Assembly: GCA_963817785.1 (NCBI GenBank)
Contig: CAWFPL010000002.1
Span: forward strand, 1,054,001-1,118,000
Direction of reading: 5' to 3'
Source: JAKALD01 sp963817785
Lineage (GTDB): Bacteria; Pseudomonadota; Gammaproteobacteria; Burkholderiales; SG8-39
DNA: 64,000 bases
Below are positions 34,289 through 42,932 of this stretch, one piece after another. The notes below the pieces were generated by a model. It ran no database searches and was not told the origin of the DNA. It saw only the letters and a program-made list of their open reading frames with translations. The position numbers and the translations under genes are program-made. Positions within the stretch are counted from its first letter, which is position 1. Each line of letters begins with the position of its first letter.

Positions 34289-35569
34289 GTGTCGCCGGCC
34301 ATGCAGGCACCCGCCGTCTTCGGCATACCGCTGGATTTCATCCTGTTCGGGGCAACGCTGCTGTGCGTGGCGCTGTTTCATCACCACACGCTCAAGGTCG
34401 CGCTGGCCGGTCTCGCGATCATCACGCTGTACAAGCTGGGCTTCGCCGGATTCCACGAGGGCCCTGGCCTGGCCGGCCTCGCTGCCCACATGCGCAACGA
34501 GTGGGTGGTGCTGACCAACCTGCTGCTGCTGCTGCTCGGCTTCGCGCTGCTGTCGAATCATTTCGAGGAAAGCCGGGTTCCGGCCGTGCTGCCGCGCTTT
34601 CTGCCGGACGACTGGAAAGGGGCGTTCGCGCTGCTGGTGATCGTGTTCGTGCTGTCGTCGTTCCTCGACAACATCGCCGCCGCGATCATCGGCGGCACGA
34701 TGGCCGCGGCGGTGTTCCGCGGCCGCGTGCACATCGGCTATCTGGCCGCGATCGTCGCGGCCTCCAATGCCGGCGGCTCGGGAAGCGTGGTGGGAGACAC
34801 CACCACCACCATGATGTGGATCGACGGCGTGAGCCCGCTCTGGGTGCTGCACGCCTACGCCGCGGCGGGCGTGGCGCTGGTGGTATGCGGCATCCCCGCG
34901 GCGCGCCAGCAGCAGCGCTATTCGCCGATCGCGAAGGACGCGGCCGCCGATGCGCGCGTCGACTGGGCGCGGGTGGCGATCGTGGCCGCGATCCTGCTTG
35001 CCGCGATCGCGGCGAACGTCCTGGTGAACGTGGTGTTCCCCGAGGCCTCGGACAGCTTTCCGTTCATCGGCGCCGCGGTCTGGGTGGCGTTGCTCGTGTG
35101 CGTGCCGTTGCGCCGTCCGGAGTGGAAGCTGCTGCCCGACGCGTTCAAGGGCAGCGTATTCCTGCTCTCGCTTGTCACCTGCGCCTCAATGATGCCGGTC
35201 GAAAAGCTCCCTCCGGCGTCATGGCACGTCGCGCTCGGCCTCGGATTCGTTTCGGCGGTGTTCGACAACATCCCGCTCACGGCACTGGCGCTCACCCAGG
35301 GCGGCTACGACTGGGGGATGCTGGCCTACGCGGTGGGCTTCGGCGGCTCGATGATCTGGTTCGGCTCGAGCGCGGGAGTGGCGCTGTCCAATCTCTTTCC
35401 GGAGGGGAAATCGGTCGTCGCCTGGCTGCGCGGCGGCTGGCACGTCACGCTCGCCTACGTAGTCGGTTTCGCCGTGCTGATGGTCACGCTCGGCTGGCAG
35501 CCACATCCGCCTTACAAGGTGAAGCCCGCGGCCGCGGCGATGTCCGCGGGGGCGCGCGCCGCGGGCTAG
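34289..35569 (+). CDS. Ion transporter superfamily permease (NhaD/citrate-transporter-like)
   Basis: 426 residues with ten or more membrane helices. The mirrored half-repeats carry SSFLDNIAAAIIGGTMAAAVF near residue 130 and SAVFDNIPLTALALTQGG near 330, the D-N motif seen in NhaD and related transporters, and VAASNAGGSGSVVGDTTTTMMW after the first. This points to Na+/H+ antiport or carboxylate transport. GTG 34289 is preferred over ATG 34301 because of its spacing from the strong GGAGGAG. The stop codon overlaps the stop of the convergent PAS gene: the palindrome CTAG serves both. Confidence 0.87.
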   Translation: MSPAMQAPAVFGIPLDFILFGATLLCVALFHHHTLKVALAGLAIITLYKLGFAGFHEGPGLAGLAAHMRNEWVVLTNLLLLLLGFALLSNHFEESRVPAVLPRFLPDDWKGAFALLVIVFVLSSFLDNIAAAIIGGTMAAAVFRGRVHIGYLAAIVAASNAGGSGSVVGDTTTTMMWIDGVSPLWVLHAYAAAGVALVVCGIPAARQQQRYSPIAKDAAADARVDWARVAIVAAILLAAIAANVLVNVVFPEASDSFPFIGAAVWVALLVCVPLRRPEWKLLPDAFKGSVFLLSLVTCASMMPVEKLPPASWHVALGLGFVSAVFDNIPLTALALTQGGYDWGMLAYAVGFGGSMIWFGSSAGVALSNLFPEGKSVVAWLRGGWHVTLAYVVGFAVLMVTLGWQPHPPYKVKPAAAAMSAGARAAG

Positions 35570-36078
35570 CCGGCGGCTGGGTTGGCGCGCAGCGCGCTCA
35601 GCTCGGCGCGCAGCGTCTGCAGCTCGGTGCCGTCGCTGAACGCGAGCACCCAGTGAGTCAGCCGGCCGTCGGCACAGTACAGCGGCCCGATCGCGAGCTC
35701 CACGACCACCGGCGTGCCGTCCTTTCTGCGCGCCGTCGTGTGCACGCGCGCCGGGGCATCACCGGACACGCGGCTCGCGGGGTCCTGCGAGAACGGTAGC
35801 AGCGCATCGAGCGGCTTGCCGTGCGCCTCGCCGGAGCAATAGCCGAAAAGCGCTTCGAATGCCGGGTTCACGTAGGTCAGCGGGTGAGCAGGCGAGAGCG
35901 CATCGGCGAGGGCGAGCGGAAGCCCGCAGGCCGACAGCGCGGCGCGGCTCAGGGCGCTGTCGCTGAGCAGGCGAAAAAGCGCCGGCTCAGCTCGGCCGGC
36001 GCGCGCGGCCGCCGCACCCGCAGGGCCCGCTACCGGCCGCAGGGCCGGTCCGCGCAGCGCTCTGTCAGAGATTGTCAT
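35566..36078 (-). CDS. Small PAS-domain protein
   Basis: 170 residues from ATG 36078-36076; an earlier in-frame start would add an unlikely N-terminus. Residues 60-160 form one PAS fold with PLTYVNPAFEALFGYCSGEA and the PAC-like strand GPLYCADGRLTHWVLAFSD. The cysteine that would define a flavin LOV photosensor (NCRFLQ) is absent; the equivalent stretch is GKPLDALLP. There is no output domain, so it would act through a partner or heterodimer. Ligand unknown. Terminal helix LQTLRAELSALRANPAAG is coiled-coil-like. Confidence 0.75.
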   Translation of the reverse strand: MTISDRALRGPALRPVAGPAGAAAARAGRAEPALFRLLSDSALSRAALSACGLPLALADALSPAHPLTYVNPAFEALFGYCSGEAHGKPLDALLPFSQDPASRVSGDAPARVHTTARRKDGTPVVVELAIGPLYCADGRLTHWVLAFSDGTELQTLRAELSALRANPAAG

Positions 36079-36213
36079 GACTGCACTTGTGCCATGGGTC
36101 ACCCGCGGCCGGCAAGGGGCCATGGCGGCAGGAAGCCCGGAATTTTCATGCAAATGTGACAAAGCCCACATTCGCCGCGCGAACCGTGCGGGCCGCGCTG
36201 TCTAGCTGGACCC

Positions 36214-37221
36214 TCAGGCGACCGCGCGCGGGTGCGCGCGCACGGCGACGATCGCTTTCGCCTGGCTGAAGTCGTCGGTGTAGCCCGCGGCGTACAGGCA
36301 GCAGGCGAGAAGGTTCAGGATCGGTTGCGGCACCGCGAGCTGCCCGGCAAGCGCCAGCCCGATCCAGCGCGCCGTGGGCTTCGCGTCGGCGCTCTCGGGC
36401 AGCCCCGGAGCGTGCGTGCCCCGCGCCAGAATCGGCGTCGGGTCGGCATCGAACAGCAGCTCGCGCCCGCGCTCGCCGACGTGCTCCATCGCGGGACGCT
36501 GCCACGGGTCCGGGTAGGCCTCGCCCTCGGCGCCGATGAATAGCAGCGCGTGCTCGCCTTGCGCGGCGAGCACCGCGGCGAATGCGTCCCGCTGTGCCGC
36601 GTCGCTCGCCGGAACCAGCTTCAGGGCGGCGCCGCCGAAGGGATCGAGCAGGGGGGCAATCAGTTGCGCGCAATTGGGCACGCCGAGCCGGCCGCGAAGC
36701 GACAAGAGCTGCATCAGTCCCGGTGCGAGCAGCGCGGTCGGCACGAACGCGACGCGTCGCTCGGCGAGCGCTTCCTGCGCCTCGCTCAGGGCGACGCACG
36801 GCAGAACGCCGAGCTCGCGGAATACCGTCGCGCTGGCGACGCGGCCCTGGCCGTCGAGCGTGCCGTGCACCAGCACCGCGAGGCCGAGCTTCGCGAGCAG
36901 CAACGCCACCAGCGGCATCAGGTTCGGCTGGTGCAGCGCGCCAGCGTAGCTCGGAATCACCACCGGGCGCGTTGCGCCAGGAGCGGGATCGGCCAGCGCG
37001 TGAAGCCGGTTGAGCCTGTCCTGCGCTGCGCGGCGCAGGCCGGCCAACTCCGCCGCGGCGAGCGGCCGCATTCCCAGTGCGGCGAGGATCGCGCCGGTCT
37101 CGAGCTCGGCCACCCCGTGATCGAGCAGTGCCGAGAACAGCTCGTAGGATTGCGCCTCGCTGAGCTCGCGCTGGTCTGCGCAGGGGCTGGCAAGTTGGCG
37201 GATGAGTCGGGCGATGAGCAT
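36214..37221 (-). CDS. ybiB: YbiB/TrpD2-type glycosyl-transferase-fold nucleic-acid-binding protein
   Basis: 335 residues. The fold resembles anthranilate phosphoribosyltransferase: an N-terminal helical domain (LSEAQSYELFSALLDHGVAE, ETGAILAALGMR) and a C-terminal alpha/beta part with PNLMPLVALLLAKLGLAVLVHG. The phosphoribosyl-pyrophosphate motifs of real TrpD are altered. E. coli YbiB (TrpD2) binds nucleic acids without sequence preference and is LexA-controlled. ATG 37221-37219 was chosen because the open frame upstream crosses the RNase P RNA gene. An SOS operator was not seen. Confidence 0.85.
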   Translation of the reverse strand: MLIARLIRQLASPCADQRELSEAQSYELFSALLDHGVAELETGAILAALGMRPLAAAELAGLRRAAQDRLNRLHALADPAPGATRPVVIPSYAGALHQPNLMPLVALLLAKLGLAVLVHGTLDGQGRVASATVFRELGVLPCVALSEAQEALAERRVAFVPTALLAPGLMQLLSLRGRLGVPNCAQLIAPLLDPFGGAALKLVPASDAAQRDAFAAVLAAQGEHALLFIGAEGEAYPDPWQRPAMEHVGERGRELLFDADPTPILARGTHAPGLPESADAKPTARWIGLALAGQLAVPQPILNLLACCLYAAGYTDDFSQAKAIVAVRAHPRAVA

Positions 37222-37408
37222 GGGCGCCTGGTGGCCGGCGGCCGGTTGCCCTGACTCGTTGCAACCAACGTGCCAGATTGAAATGCGCGGGGGGGCGTGC
37301 GCGCCCTTGCGTCCTCGGCGGCCGCTCCCGGTGCATGCGCGCGGACACGCGCATCGCAATGGTGCGTGTGGGAGGAGCAGTACGCGCACGCGGCTGCAGT
37401 GCGCAAAT

Positions 37409-37779
37409 TGGGAGCCGGCCGATAAGCCGGGTTCTGTCCGAGGGGAAAACCCCTCCGGGCAGCCATTCCTCTGGGCCCGGAGTTGCCTCGCGGGCTCGTC
37501 GGAGGCGGGGGCTTGCGCTCCCGCGCCCTGTTGCCACCTACCCGCAAGCTCGGCCGAGCCGGCCTCGAGCGCTTGCCTATTTGGTGTTGCTCCGGATGGA
37601 GGTTGCCGCGTTTCACCCGCGCGGCCCGGTCGCTCGAGGTGAGCTTCCGGAACCGCACGACTCGTCTCTGTGGCCCTATTCGTCGCGTCGCCGCGCCAGG
37701 GGGTTACCCTGCATCCCGCTCTGCGGAGCCCGGACTTTCCTCTGCGCTTGCGCACAGCGGCTGCCTAGCCGACTCCCAC
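37409..37779 (-). ncRNA. rnpB: RNase P RNA (bacterial type A)
   Basis: The catalytic RNA of ribonuclease P, which matures tRNA 5' ends. On the minus strand the universally conserved GAGGAAAGTCCGGGCTCC is at 37742-37725, and the 3' segment reads ACCCGGCTTATCGGC. The two ends pair exactly as helix P1: TGGGAGTCGGC at 37778-37768 with GCCGGCTCCCA at 37419-37409. This sets the RNA at about 371 nt, in the normal range. A TAGAAT box lies 6 bases upstream. Ends are good to a few bases; the mature 3' end may include extra unpaired bases. Confidence 0.96.
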
Positions 37780-37784
37780 TGCGG

Positions 37785-37790
37785 ATTCTA
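37785..37790 (-). promoter_or_regulatory. -10 element of rnpB
   Basis: TAGAAT on the minus strand ends 6 bases before the predicted 5' end of RNase P RNA, the right distance for a sigma70 start site. A -35 hexamer is not obvious. Confidence 0.55.
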
Positions 37791-37824
37791 CCTGACTGCG
37801 GCGCGCAAGCCGCGGCCGTCTGGC

Positions 37825-38736
37825 CTAGACCGAACCACGGGGCATTGCCAAGGGAGGCACGCATGCGCCGACGCCTGGACTGTCCGCTTGCGGCGGTTCC
37901 GAGCCCTCGCGGCGCAACGGCCGGAAGTAGCGCGTGTCGTCGTAGAAGTCCGCCTGCTCGCCCTCCGGCATCCAGCCGGGGTAGCCGAATATCGGCAATG
38001 CGGCAAGGGCTCGCGGCGTGCCGGTGGCCGCATGCGCGCCCAGCCACTGCGCCGCGCGGGTGTCGAGCTCGCCGACCAGCTCGGCCGCAGGGGCGTCGAG
38101 CAGTGCGCGCTCGACCTCGACGAGCAGCGCCTTACAGGTGATGCCGGGCCATGGCGCGAGCGCCTGCTCCAGCACGGCGTGTCCGAGGACCACGAGGCGC
38201 AGATGCGCCAGCACGCGCGCGCGCTGCTCCCAGAACAGCTCGCGCCAGCGGAAGCCGCGGATCAGCTCGGGCAGCGCCGGATCGGAATACGCCACGATCA
38301 CCCCGCCTTCGTCGAAGATCGTCAGCATGTCGCGCAGGCGCCCGCGCCGGCCGCCCTCGCGCGGAATCTCGGCGGCGTGCAGCGCGTTGATGCGCGCCTT
38401 GCTGCGCGGGAAGGCGATCCAGGCGAGCGCGTTGAACAGGTCGTGCCAGTTGTGCGGCCGCGTTTCCACGCCGCCGGTCTCGAACACTCGCAGCTCGTAG
38501 GACGAGCGCTCGCCGGAGGAGGGCGCGACGAAGCGCACCGGGATGCCGCTCTCCGTGCGCGGCGCAGCGCCGAGCTCGGCCGCGAGCCGGTTCAGGCGTT
38601 GCGCATCGGGCCAGCCCGGCTCGCGCGCCAGCGCCGCGAGCGCCGGGCGCACGGGGTCGAAGATCGGATGCCCGAGCGTCGTCGCGTCCAGGCCGCGGCG
38701 CACGCCTTCCCCGCCCTCCTTCAGGCGATTTTCCAC
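37825..38736 (-). CDS. DUF3025 family protein
   Basis: 303 residues. The family core is recognised by ETRPHNWHDLFNALAWIAFP, followed by SKARINALHAAE, DMLTIFDEGGVIVAYSDP and LIRGFRWRELFWEQR. DUF3025 proteins are widespread in betaproteobacteria and have no known activity. The conserved HNWHDLFNAL suggests a metal or catalytic role but this is a guess. The first 16 bases overlap the 3' end of pyrC, so the two are co-transcribed. The last 30 residues, up to the rnpB promoter, are low in conservation and proline rich. Confidence 0.87.
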   Translation of the reverse strand: MENRLKEGGEGVRRGLDATTLGHPIFDPVRPALAALAREPGWPDAQRLNRLAAELGAAPRTESGIPVRFVAPSSGERSSYELRVFETGGVETRPHNWHDLFNALAWIAFPRSKARINALHAAEIPREGGRRGRLRDMLTIFDEGGVIVAYSDPALPELIRGFRWRELFWEQRARVLAHLRLVVLGHAVLEQALAPWPGITCKALLVEVERALLDAPAAELVGELDTRAAQWLGAHAATGTPRALAALPIFGYPGWMPEGEQADFYDDTRYFRPLRREGSEPPQADSPGVGACVPPLAMPRGSV

Positions 38737-39758
38737 GGCATCGTCTCGCCGGCGCGCAGAGGCACCAGCTCGTCCGCGCCGAAGGCCAGGGTCGCCGGAA
38801 CTTCCCAGGCCTGGCGCACGAGCGTGACGCGCTCGCGGTTCACGGGCAGGCCGTAGAACTGCGCTCCGAACACGCTCGCGAAGCCTTCGAGCTTGTCCAG
38901 CGCGCCCGCCTCCTCGAACGCGGCCGCGTAGAGCTCCAGGGCGGCGTGCGCGGCATAGATGCCGGCGCAGCCGCAGTCGCCCTCCTTGGCCCGGCGCGCG
39001 TGCGGGGCGCTGTCGGTACCGAGGAAGAACTTGGGATTGCCCGAGGTGGCGGCCTCGACCAGCGCCTCGCGGTGCTCCTCGCGCTTGAGCACCGGCAGGC
39101 AGTAGTGGTGCGGCCGCAGTCCGCCCAGGAACAACGCGTTGCGGTTCATGAGCAGATGGTGCGCCGTGATCGTGGCCGCGATGTTGGGCCCGGTCACCTC
39201 GACGTAGTGCACCGCGTCCCGGGTGGTGATGTGCTCGAGCACGATCTTCAGCCCCGGAAAGCGCTCGACCAGCGGTCCAAGCACCGTCTCGATGAAGGCC
39301 CGTTCGCGGTCGAACACGTCGATCCCGGGATCGGTCATCTCGCCGTGCACCAGCAGCGGCATGCCGATCGCCTGCATCTTCTCCAGCGCATGGAAGCAGC
39401 GCGAGATGCGCGTCACGCCGGCGTCGGAATGGGTGGTGGCGCCGGCCGGATAGAGCTTGACGCCGTGCACCCTGCCCGAGAGCTTGGCGCGCGCGATCTC
39501 CTCGTCCTGGGTGTCGTCGGTGAGGTAAAGGGTCATCAGCGGCTCGAACTTCGAGCCGCGCGGCAGCGCGGCGACGATGCGCTCGCGGTAGGCAAGCGCG
39601 TCCTGCGTGGTGCGCACCGGCGGCTTCAGGTTCGGCATCACGATGGCGCGCGCGAAGCGTTTCACCGTGTCGGGCAGCACCGCGGCCATCTCCGCGCCGT
39701 CGCGCAGATGCAGGTGCCAGTCGTCCGGGCGGATGAGGGTGAGCGTGTTCAAAGTCAA
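38721..39758 (-). CDS. pyrC: Dihydroorotase
   Basis: 345 residues, the class II dihydroorotase of proteobacteria (E. coli 348). It cyclises carbamoyl aspartate in pyrimidine synthesis. The zinc site is complete: DWHLHLRDG, the carboxylated lysine in HGVKLYPAG, MPLLVHGEM, VLEHITTRDA, and the final aspartate in LGTDSAPHARR. The flexible loop CGCAGIYAAHAALELYA is present. It is downstream of rsmI (37-base gap) and overlaps the DUF3025 gene. Confidence 0.97.
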   Translation of the reverse strand: MTLNTLTLIRPDDWHLHLRDGAEMAAVLPDTVKRFARAIVMPNLKPPVRTTQDALAYRERIVAALPRGSKFEPLMTLYLTDDTQDEEIARAKLSGRVHGVKLYPAGATTHSDAGVTRISRCFHALEKMQAIGMPLLVHGEMTDPGIDVFDRERAFIETVLGPLVERFPGLKIVLEHITTRDAVHYVEVTGPNIAATITAHHLLMNRNALFLGGLRPHHYCLPVLKREEHREALVEAATSGNPKFFLGTDSAPHARRAKEGDCGCAGIYAAHAALELYAAAFEEAGALDKLEGFASVFGAQFYGLPVNRERVTLVRQAWEVPATLAFGADELVPLRAGETMPWKIA

Positions 39759-39795
39759 TGGCCGGGCGGATTCGCGCGCATTCTAACCCGCGTGC

Positions 39796-40635
39796 TCAGC
39801 GCTCCTTCGCCCGGCGCAGCGCCGCGGCGTAGAGCGCATTGCGCGGCGCTCCGGTGATGCGGGCCGCGAGCCTGGCCGCCTCGCTCGGCGGCAGCGCCTC
39901 CAGCAGCACGCCGAGCACGCGCTCCGCCTCGGCCTGCGCGCCTTCGGCGCGAACCTCCCCGGGCCCGAGCACCAGCACGAACTCGCCCTGCTGGCGGTGG
40001 GCCTCGGCAAGCAGCCAATCGCGCGCGGCGCCCAGCGGCAGGCGCGCCAGCTCCTCGAACTTCTTGGTCAGCTCGCGCGCGATCACGATCTCGCGCGCCG
40101 CACCGTATTGCGCGACCAGGTCCGCGACGGTCTCGAGCACGCGGTGCGGCGCTTCGTAGAAAACCACCGGCCAAGGCACGTCGAGCGCGGCGAGCGCCTT
40201 CCCGCGGGCGCCTCGCGATGCAGGCAGGAAGCCCGCGAACAGGAAGCGCTCGGCGGCGAAGCCCGAAGCGCAAACCGCCGCGACCGCCGCGTTCGGGCCC
40301 GGCACCGGCACCACCCGGATGCCGGCCCCGTGCGCCTGCGCCACCAGCAGCGCTCCGGGGTCGGAGATCGCCGGCGTTCCCGCGTCGCTCACCAGCGCCA
40401 CGCTCTTGCCCTCGCGCAGCGCGGCGAGCAGCTTGGCGCTGGCCGCGTGCTCGTTGTGCTGGTGCAGCGCGACCGTGCGCGCGGAGATGCCGTGGCGCGC
40501 CAGCAGGGTGCGCGAGGTGCGCGTGTCCTCGCACGCGACCAGATCGGCGCCGGCGAGCGTCTCGAGCGCGCGCGGGCTCGCATCGGCAAGGTTGCCGATC
40601 GGTGTGGCGACGACGTAGAGGATTCCGCTGGCCAT
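39796..40635 (-). CDS. rsmI: 16S rRNA 2'-O-ribose C1402 methyltransferase
   Basis: 279 residues from ATG 40635-40633 (MASGILYVVATPIGNL). A tetrapyrrole-methylase-type SAM enzyme that modifies 16S rRNA C1402. Signatures are VATPIGNLAD, ACEDTRTSRTLLA, VSDAGTPAISDPGALLV and VPGPNAAVAAV, with FYEAPHRVLET in the second domain. Length matches E. coli RsmI (286). It is transcribed away from yraN with a 62-base gap; this rsmI/yraN head-to-head arrangement is common in proteobacteria. Confidence 0.96.
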   Translation of the reverse strand: MASGILYVVATPIGNLADASPRALETLAGADLVACEDTRTSRTLLARHGISARTVALHQHNEHAASAKLLAALREGKSVALVSDAGTPAISDPGALLVAQAHGAGIRVVPVPGPNAAVAAVCASGFAAERFLFAGFLPASRGARGKALAALDVPWPVVFYEAPHRVLETVADLVAQYGAAREIVIARELTKKFEELARLPLGAARDWLLAEAHRQQGEFVLVLGPGEVRAEGAQAEAERVLGVLLEALPPSEAARLAARITGAPRNALYAAALRRAKER

Positions 40636-40697
40636 GGCGCGCGAGTCAACGCGGCATTGTGCTGGGCCGTTAAGCGAACGGCAACCGAGCAAGCAAC

Positions 40698-41039
40698 ATG
40701 AACCCGACGGGCGCCCGAGCCGAGGACCTGTGCTCAGAGCTGCTGCGACGCGCCAGACTGCGCATCGTTGCCCGCAACTGGCGCTGCCGGCACGGCGAGA
40801 TCGACCTGGTGGCCGAGGACAACGGCACGCTGGTGTTCGCTGAGGTCCGCTTGCGGCGCGACGCGCGCTTCGGCGGCGCGGCGGAGAGCGTCACCGCGCA
40901 CAAGCGCGCGCGCCTGGTCGCTGCAGCCCGACAGTTTCTCGCCAGCCGGCCGCCGGCGGCGTGCCGCTTCGACGTGCTGCTGCTCGATGCGCTCGAGATC
41001 CGGCGCATCGAGTGGATCCGCGACGCTTTCGGCGAGTGA
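40698..41039 (+). CDS. yraN: YraN/UPF0102 family nuclease-like protein
   Basis: 113 residues with a small PD-(D/E)xK-like fold: RNWRCRHGEIDLVAEDNGTLVFAEVR gives the aspartate and E-x-R positions, then SVTAHKRARLVAAARQFL. In most members the second motif is FVEVK; here it is FAEVR. Function is not established; a structure-specific endonuclease role has been proposed for relatives. The start is next to the rsmI promoter region and the stop is 60 bases before the SIS gene. Confidence 0.9.
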   Translation: MNPTGARAEDLCSELLRRARLRIVARNWRCRHGEIDLVAEDNGTLVFAEVRLRRDARFGGAAESVTAHKRARLVAAARQFLASRPPAACRFDVLLLDALEIRRIEWIRDAFGE

Positions 41040-41068
41040 GCGCACCGCGGCGGCGCCGTCGCGCGGTG

Positions 41069-41074
41069 TAGAAT
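41069..41074 (+). promoter_or_regulatory. -10-like TAGAAT upstream of the SIS gene
   Basis: TAGAAT followed by CACGCC lies 25 bases before ATG 41099 and fits the motif shared by other promoters here. Confidence 0.5.
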
Positions 41075-41098
41075 CACGCCTTTGGCAGCGCTTGCGCG

Positions 41099-41722
41099 AT
41101 GGGCCACGTGGAACACAGCGTCAGTCAGGCCGAGCTCGCGGCACGCGTCGCGGAGCAGTTTTCCGCCAGCGCGCGTCTCAAGCTCGCGGCCGCGCAGCCG
41201 CTCGCGGCGCCGATCGCACGCGCGGCGGCCCTGATGGCGGCGGCGCTGCGCGCGGGCGGCAAGATCCTCGCCTGCGGCAACGGCGGCTCGGCGGCCGACG
41301 CGCAGCACTTCGCCGCCGAGCTGGTCAACCGCTTCATGATCGAGCGGGCGCCCCTCGCCGGGCTCGCCCTCACCACCGACAGCTCCACGCTGACCTCGAT
41401 CGCGAACGACTACAGCTACGAAGAGGTGTTCGCCAAGCAGGTGCGCGCTCTCGGCCGGACGGGCGACGTCCTGCTCGCGATCTCGACCAGCGGCAACTCG
41501 GCAAACGTCGTCGCCGCGATCCGGGCCGCACGCGAGCAGGGTCTGAGCACCGTGGCGTTGACCGGGCGCGGCGGCGGCAGGATGGCGGCGCAGCTCGCGG
41601 CCGAGGACGTCCACGTCTGCGTGCCCGATGCCGACACCGCGCGTACGCAGGAAGTGCACCTGCTCGCGCTGCACTGCCTGTGCGATGGCATCGACTATCA
41701 GCTATATGGAGCGAAGGAATGA
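41099..41722 (+). CDS. SIS-domain protein: DiaA-like / sedoheptulose-7-phosphate isomerase family
   Basis: 207 residues, one SIS fold with the phosphosugar-binding loops ILACGNGGSAADAQHFAAEL and LLAISTSGNSANVV and a C-terminal helix with EVHLLALHCLCDGID. The family contains GmhA, the first heptose-synthesis enzyme, and DiaA, which binds DnaA at initiation. The order yraN - this gene - dolP is that of E. coli diaA. On the other hand rfaE2 for heptose activation lies only 1 kb downstream. Sequence alone does not separate the two roles. Its stop overlaps the dolP start (ATGA). Confidence 0.87.
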   Translation: MGHVEHSVSQAELAARVAEQFSASARLKLAAAQPLAAPIARAAALMAAALRAGGKILACGNGGSAADAQHFAAELVNRFMIERAPLAGLALTTDSSTLTSIANDYSYEEVFAKQVRALGRTGDVLLAISTSGNSANVVAAIRAAREQGLSTVALTGRGGGRMAAQLAAEDVHVCVPDADTARTQEVHLLALHCLCDGIDYQLYGAKE

Positions 41723-42348
41723 CCCAGACCAGATGGATACTCTTGATTGCGCTTTCGGCTGCGACGCTGTCCCTGCAGGGATGCTTCGAGATGGCTGCGG
41801 TGGGCGTCGGCACCGCGGTGGTGTCGGCCCAGGATCGACGCACCACCGGCGCGCAGATCGACGATCAGGGCATCGAGCTGAAAGTCTCCAACCGGGTAAG
41901 CGACCGCTACGGCAACAAGGTGCACGTCAGTGTCACCTCGTACGACCGCAACGTGCTGCTCACCGGCGAGGTTCCGGACGACCAGACCAAGGCCGATATC
42001 GCGAAGATCGCCTCCGGCGTGCAGGACGTCCGCGGCATCGTCAACGAGCTGCAGATCGCGGGCATTCCCTCGGACCCCTCCATTGCCAACGACGCCTACC
42101 TCACCGGCAAGGTGAAGGCGCGCTTCCTCGACGCGGGCGAGTTCAACGTGCTCCACGTGAAGGTGGTGACCGAGGCGGGCGTGGTGTACCTGCTCGGCAT
42201 CGTGACGCCGCAGGAAGCGGCGGACGCGGTCGAGATCGCGCGCACCACCGACGGCGTGCGCAAAGTGGTCAAGATCTTCGAGTACTGCAAGCCGGACGAC
42301 GCCCGCTGCCGGCGGCCGGCGCCCGCGCCTGCGCCCGCGAAGAGCTGA
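41719..42348 (+). CDS. dolP: Outer-membrane lipoprotein with two BON domains (DolP/YraP type)
   Basis: 209 residues. A lipoprotein signal (ILLIALSAATLSLQGC, lipobox LQGC) puts the mature protein in the envelope, probably the outer membrane. Two BON domains follow: about 45-115 (NKVHVSVTSYDRNVLLTGEV) and 125-190 (LHVKVVTEAGVVYLLGIV). DolP supports outer-membrane integrity and BAM function in enterobacteria. A C-terminal PAPAPAPAKS tail is additional. Overlap with the SIS gene indicates one operon. Confidence 0.93.
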   Translation: MTQTRWILLIALSAATLSLQGCFEMAAVGVGTAVVSAQDRRTTGAQIDDQGIELKVSNRVSDRYGNKVHVSVTSYDRNVLLTGEVPDDQTKADIAKIASGVQDVRGIVNELQIAGIPSDPSIANDAYLTGKVKARFLDAGEFNVLHVKVVTEAGVVYLLGIVTPQEAADAVEIARTTDGVRKVVKIFEYCKPDDARCRRPAPAPAPAKS

Positions 42349-42371
42349 GCGCCGACGGCGAGGCGCAGGCC

Positions 42372-42875
42372 TTGAACGGCAGCGCGCCACGGCCGGATCG
42401 CCCCGCGTTCGAGCGCAAGCTGCGCGCGCCGCAGGATGCCGCGCGCTGGGCGGCGGCGCTGGCGCGGCCGCTGGTGTTCACCAACGGGGTGTTCGACCTC
42501 CTGCACCGCGGCCACGTCACCTATCTCGCGCAGGCCCGCGCCCTCGGCGCTGCGCTGGTGGTGGCGCTCAACAGCGATGCATCGGCGCGCCGGCTCGCCA
42601 AGGGCCCCGAGCGGCCGATTCATCCGCTCGAGGACCGGATGGCGCTGATCGCGGCGCTGGAAGCGGTCGACGCGGTGACGTGGTTCGACGAGGACACGCC
42701 GGCCGCGCTGATCGAAGCCTGCCGTCCGGACGTGCTGGTGAAGGGCGGCGACTGGCCGGCGGACAAGATCGTGGGCGCGCGCGAGGTGCTGGCGCGGGGC
42801 GGACGGGTGTACTCGATTGCCTTCGAGCACCAGCGCTCGACCAGCGCGCTGCTCGAGCGCATCCGCAAGGGCTAG
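42372..42875 (+). CDS. rfaE2: D-glycero-beta-D-manno-heptose 1-phosphate adenylyltransferase
   Basis: 167 residues from TTG 42372, corresponding to the C-terminal half of E. coli HldE. It forms ADP-heptose precursor from heptose 1-phosphate and ATP for LPS core. The nucleotidyltransferase motif FTNGVFDLLHRGHVTYL contains the HxGH, and FEHQRSTSALLERI holds the second active-site segment. FERKLRAPQDA at the start is typical of stand-alone RfaE2. No ATG precedes the domain at a suitable place, so TTG is an inference. The kinase partner (rfaE1) is not in the window. Confidence 0.92.
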   Translation: MNGSAPRPDRPAFERKLRAPQDAARWAAALARPLVFTNGVFDLLHRGHVTYLAQARALGAALVVALNSDASARRLAKGPERPIHPLEDRMALIAALEAVDAVTWFDEDTPAALIEACRPDVLVKGGDWPADKIVGAREVLARGGRVYSIAFEHQRSTSALLERIRKG

Positions 42876-42932
42876 GCGGCGCCGCGGCAGCGCGGTCGCG
42901 CCGTTGACGGACAGTCGAGCTATGATTCCGGC

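Noticed and set aside
36214..37755. Extended YbiB reading frame with about 178 extra N-terminal residues
   Set aside because: The extension runs through the RNase P RNA gene; the internal ATG at 37221 gives the normal family length.
37483..38856. Plus-strand frame across rnpB and opposite DUF3025
   Set aside because: Overlaps a structural RNA and a conserved gene on the opposite strand; composition is that of a shadow frame.
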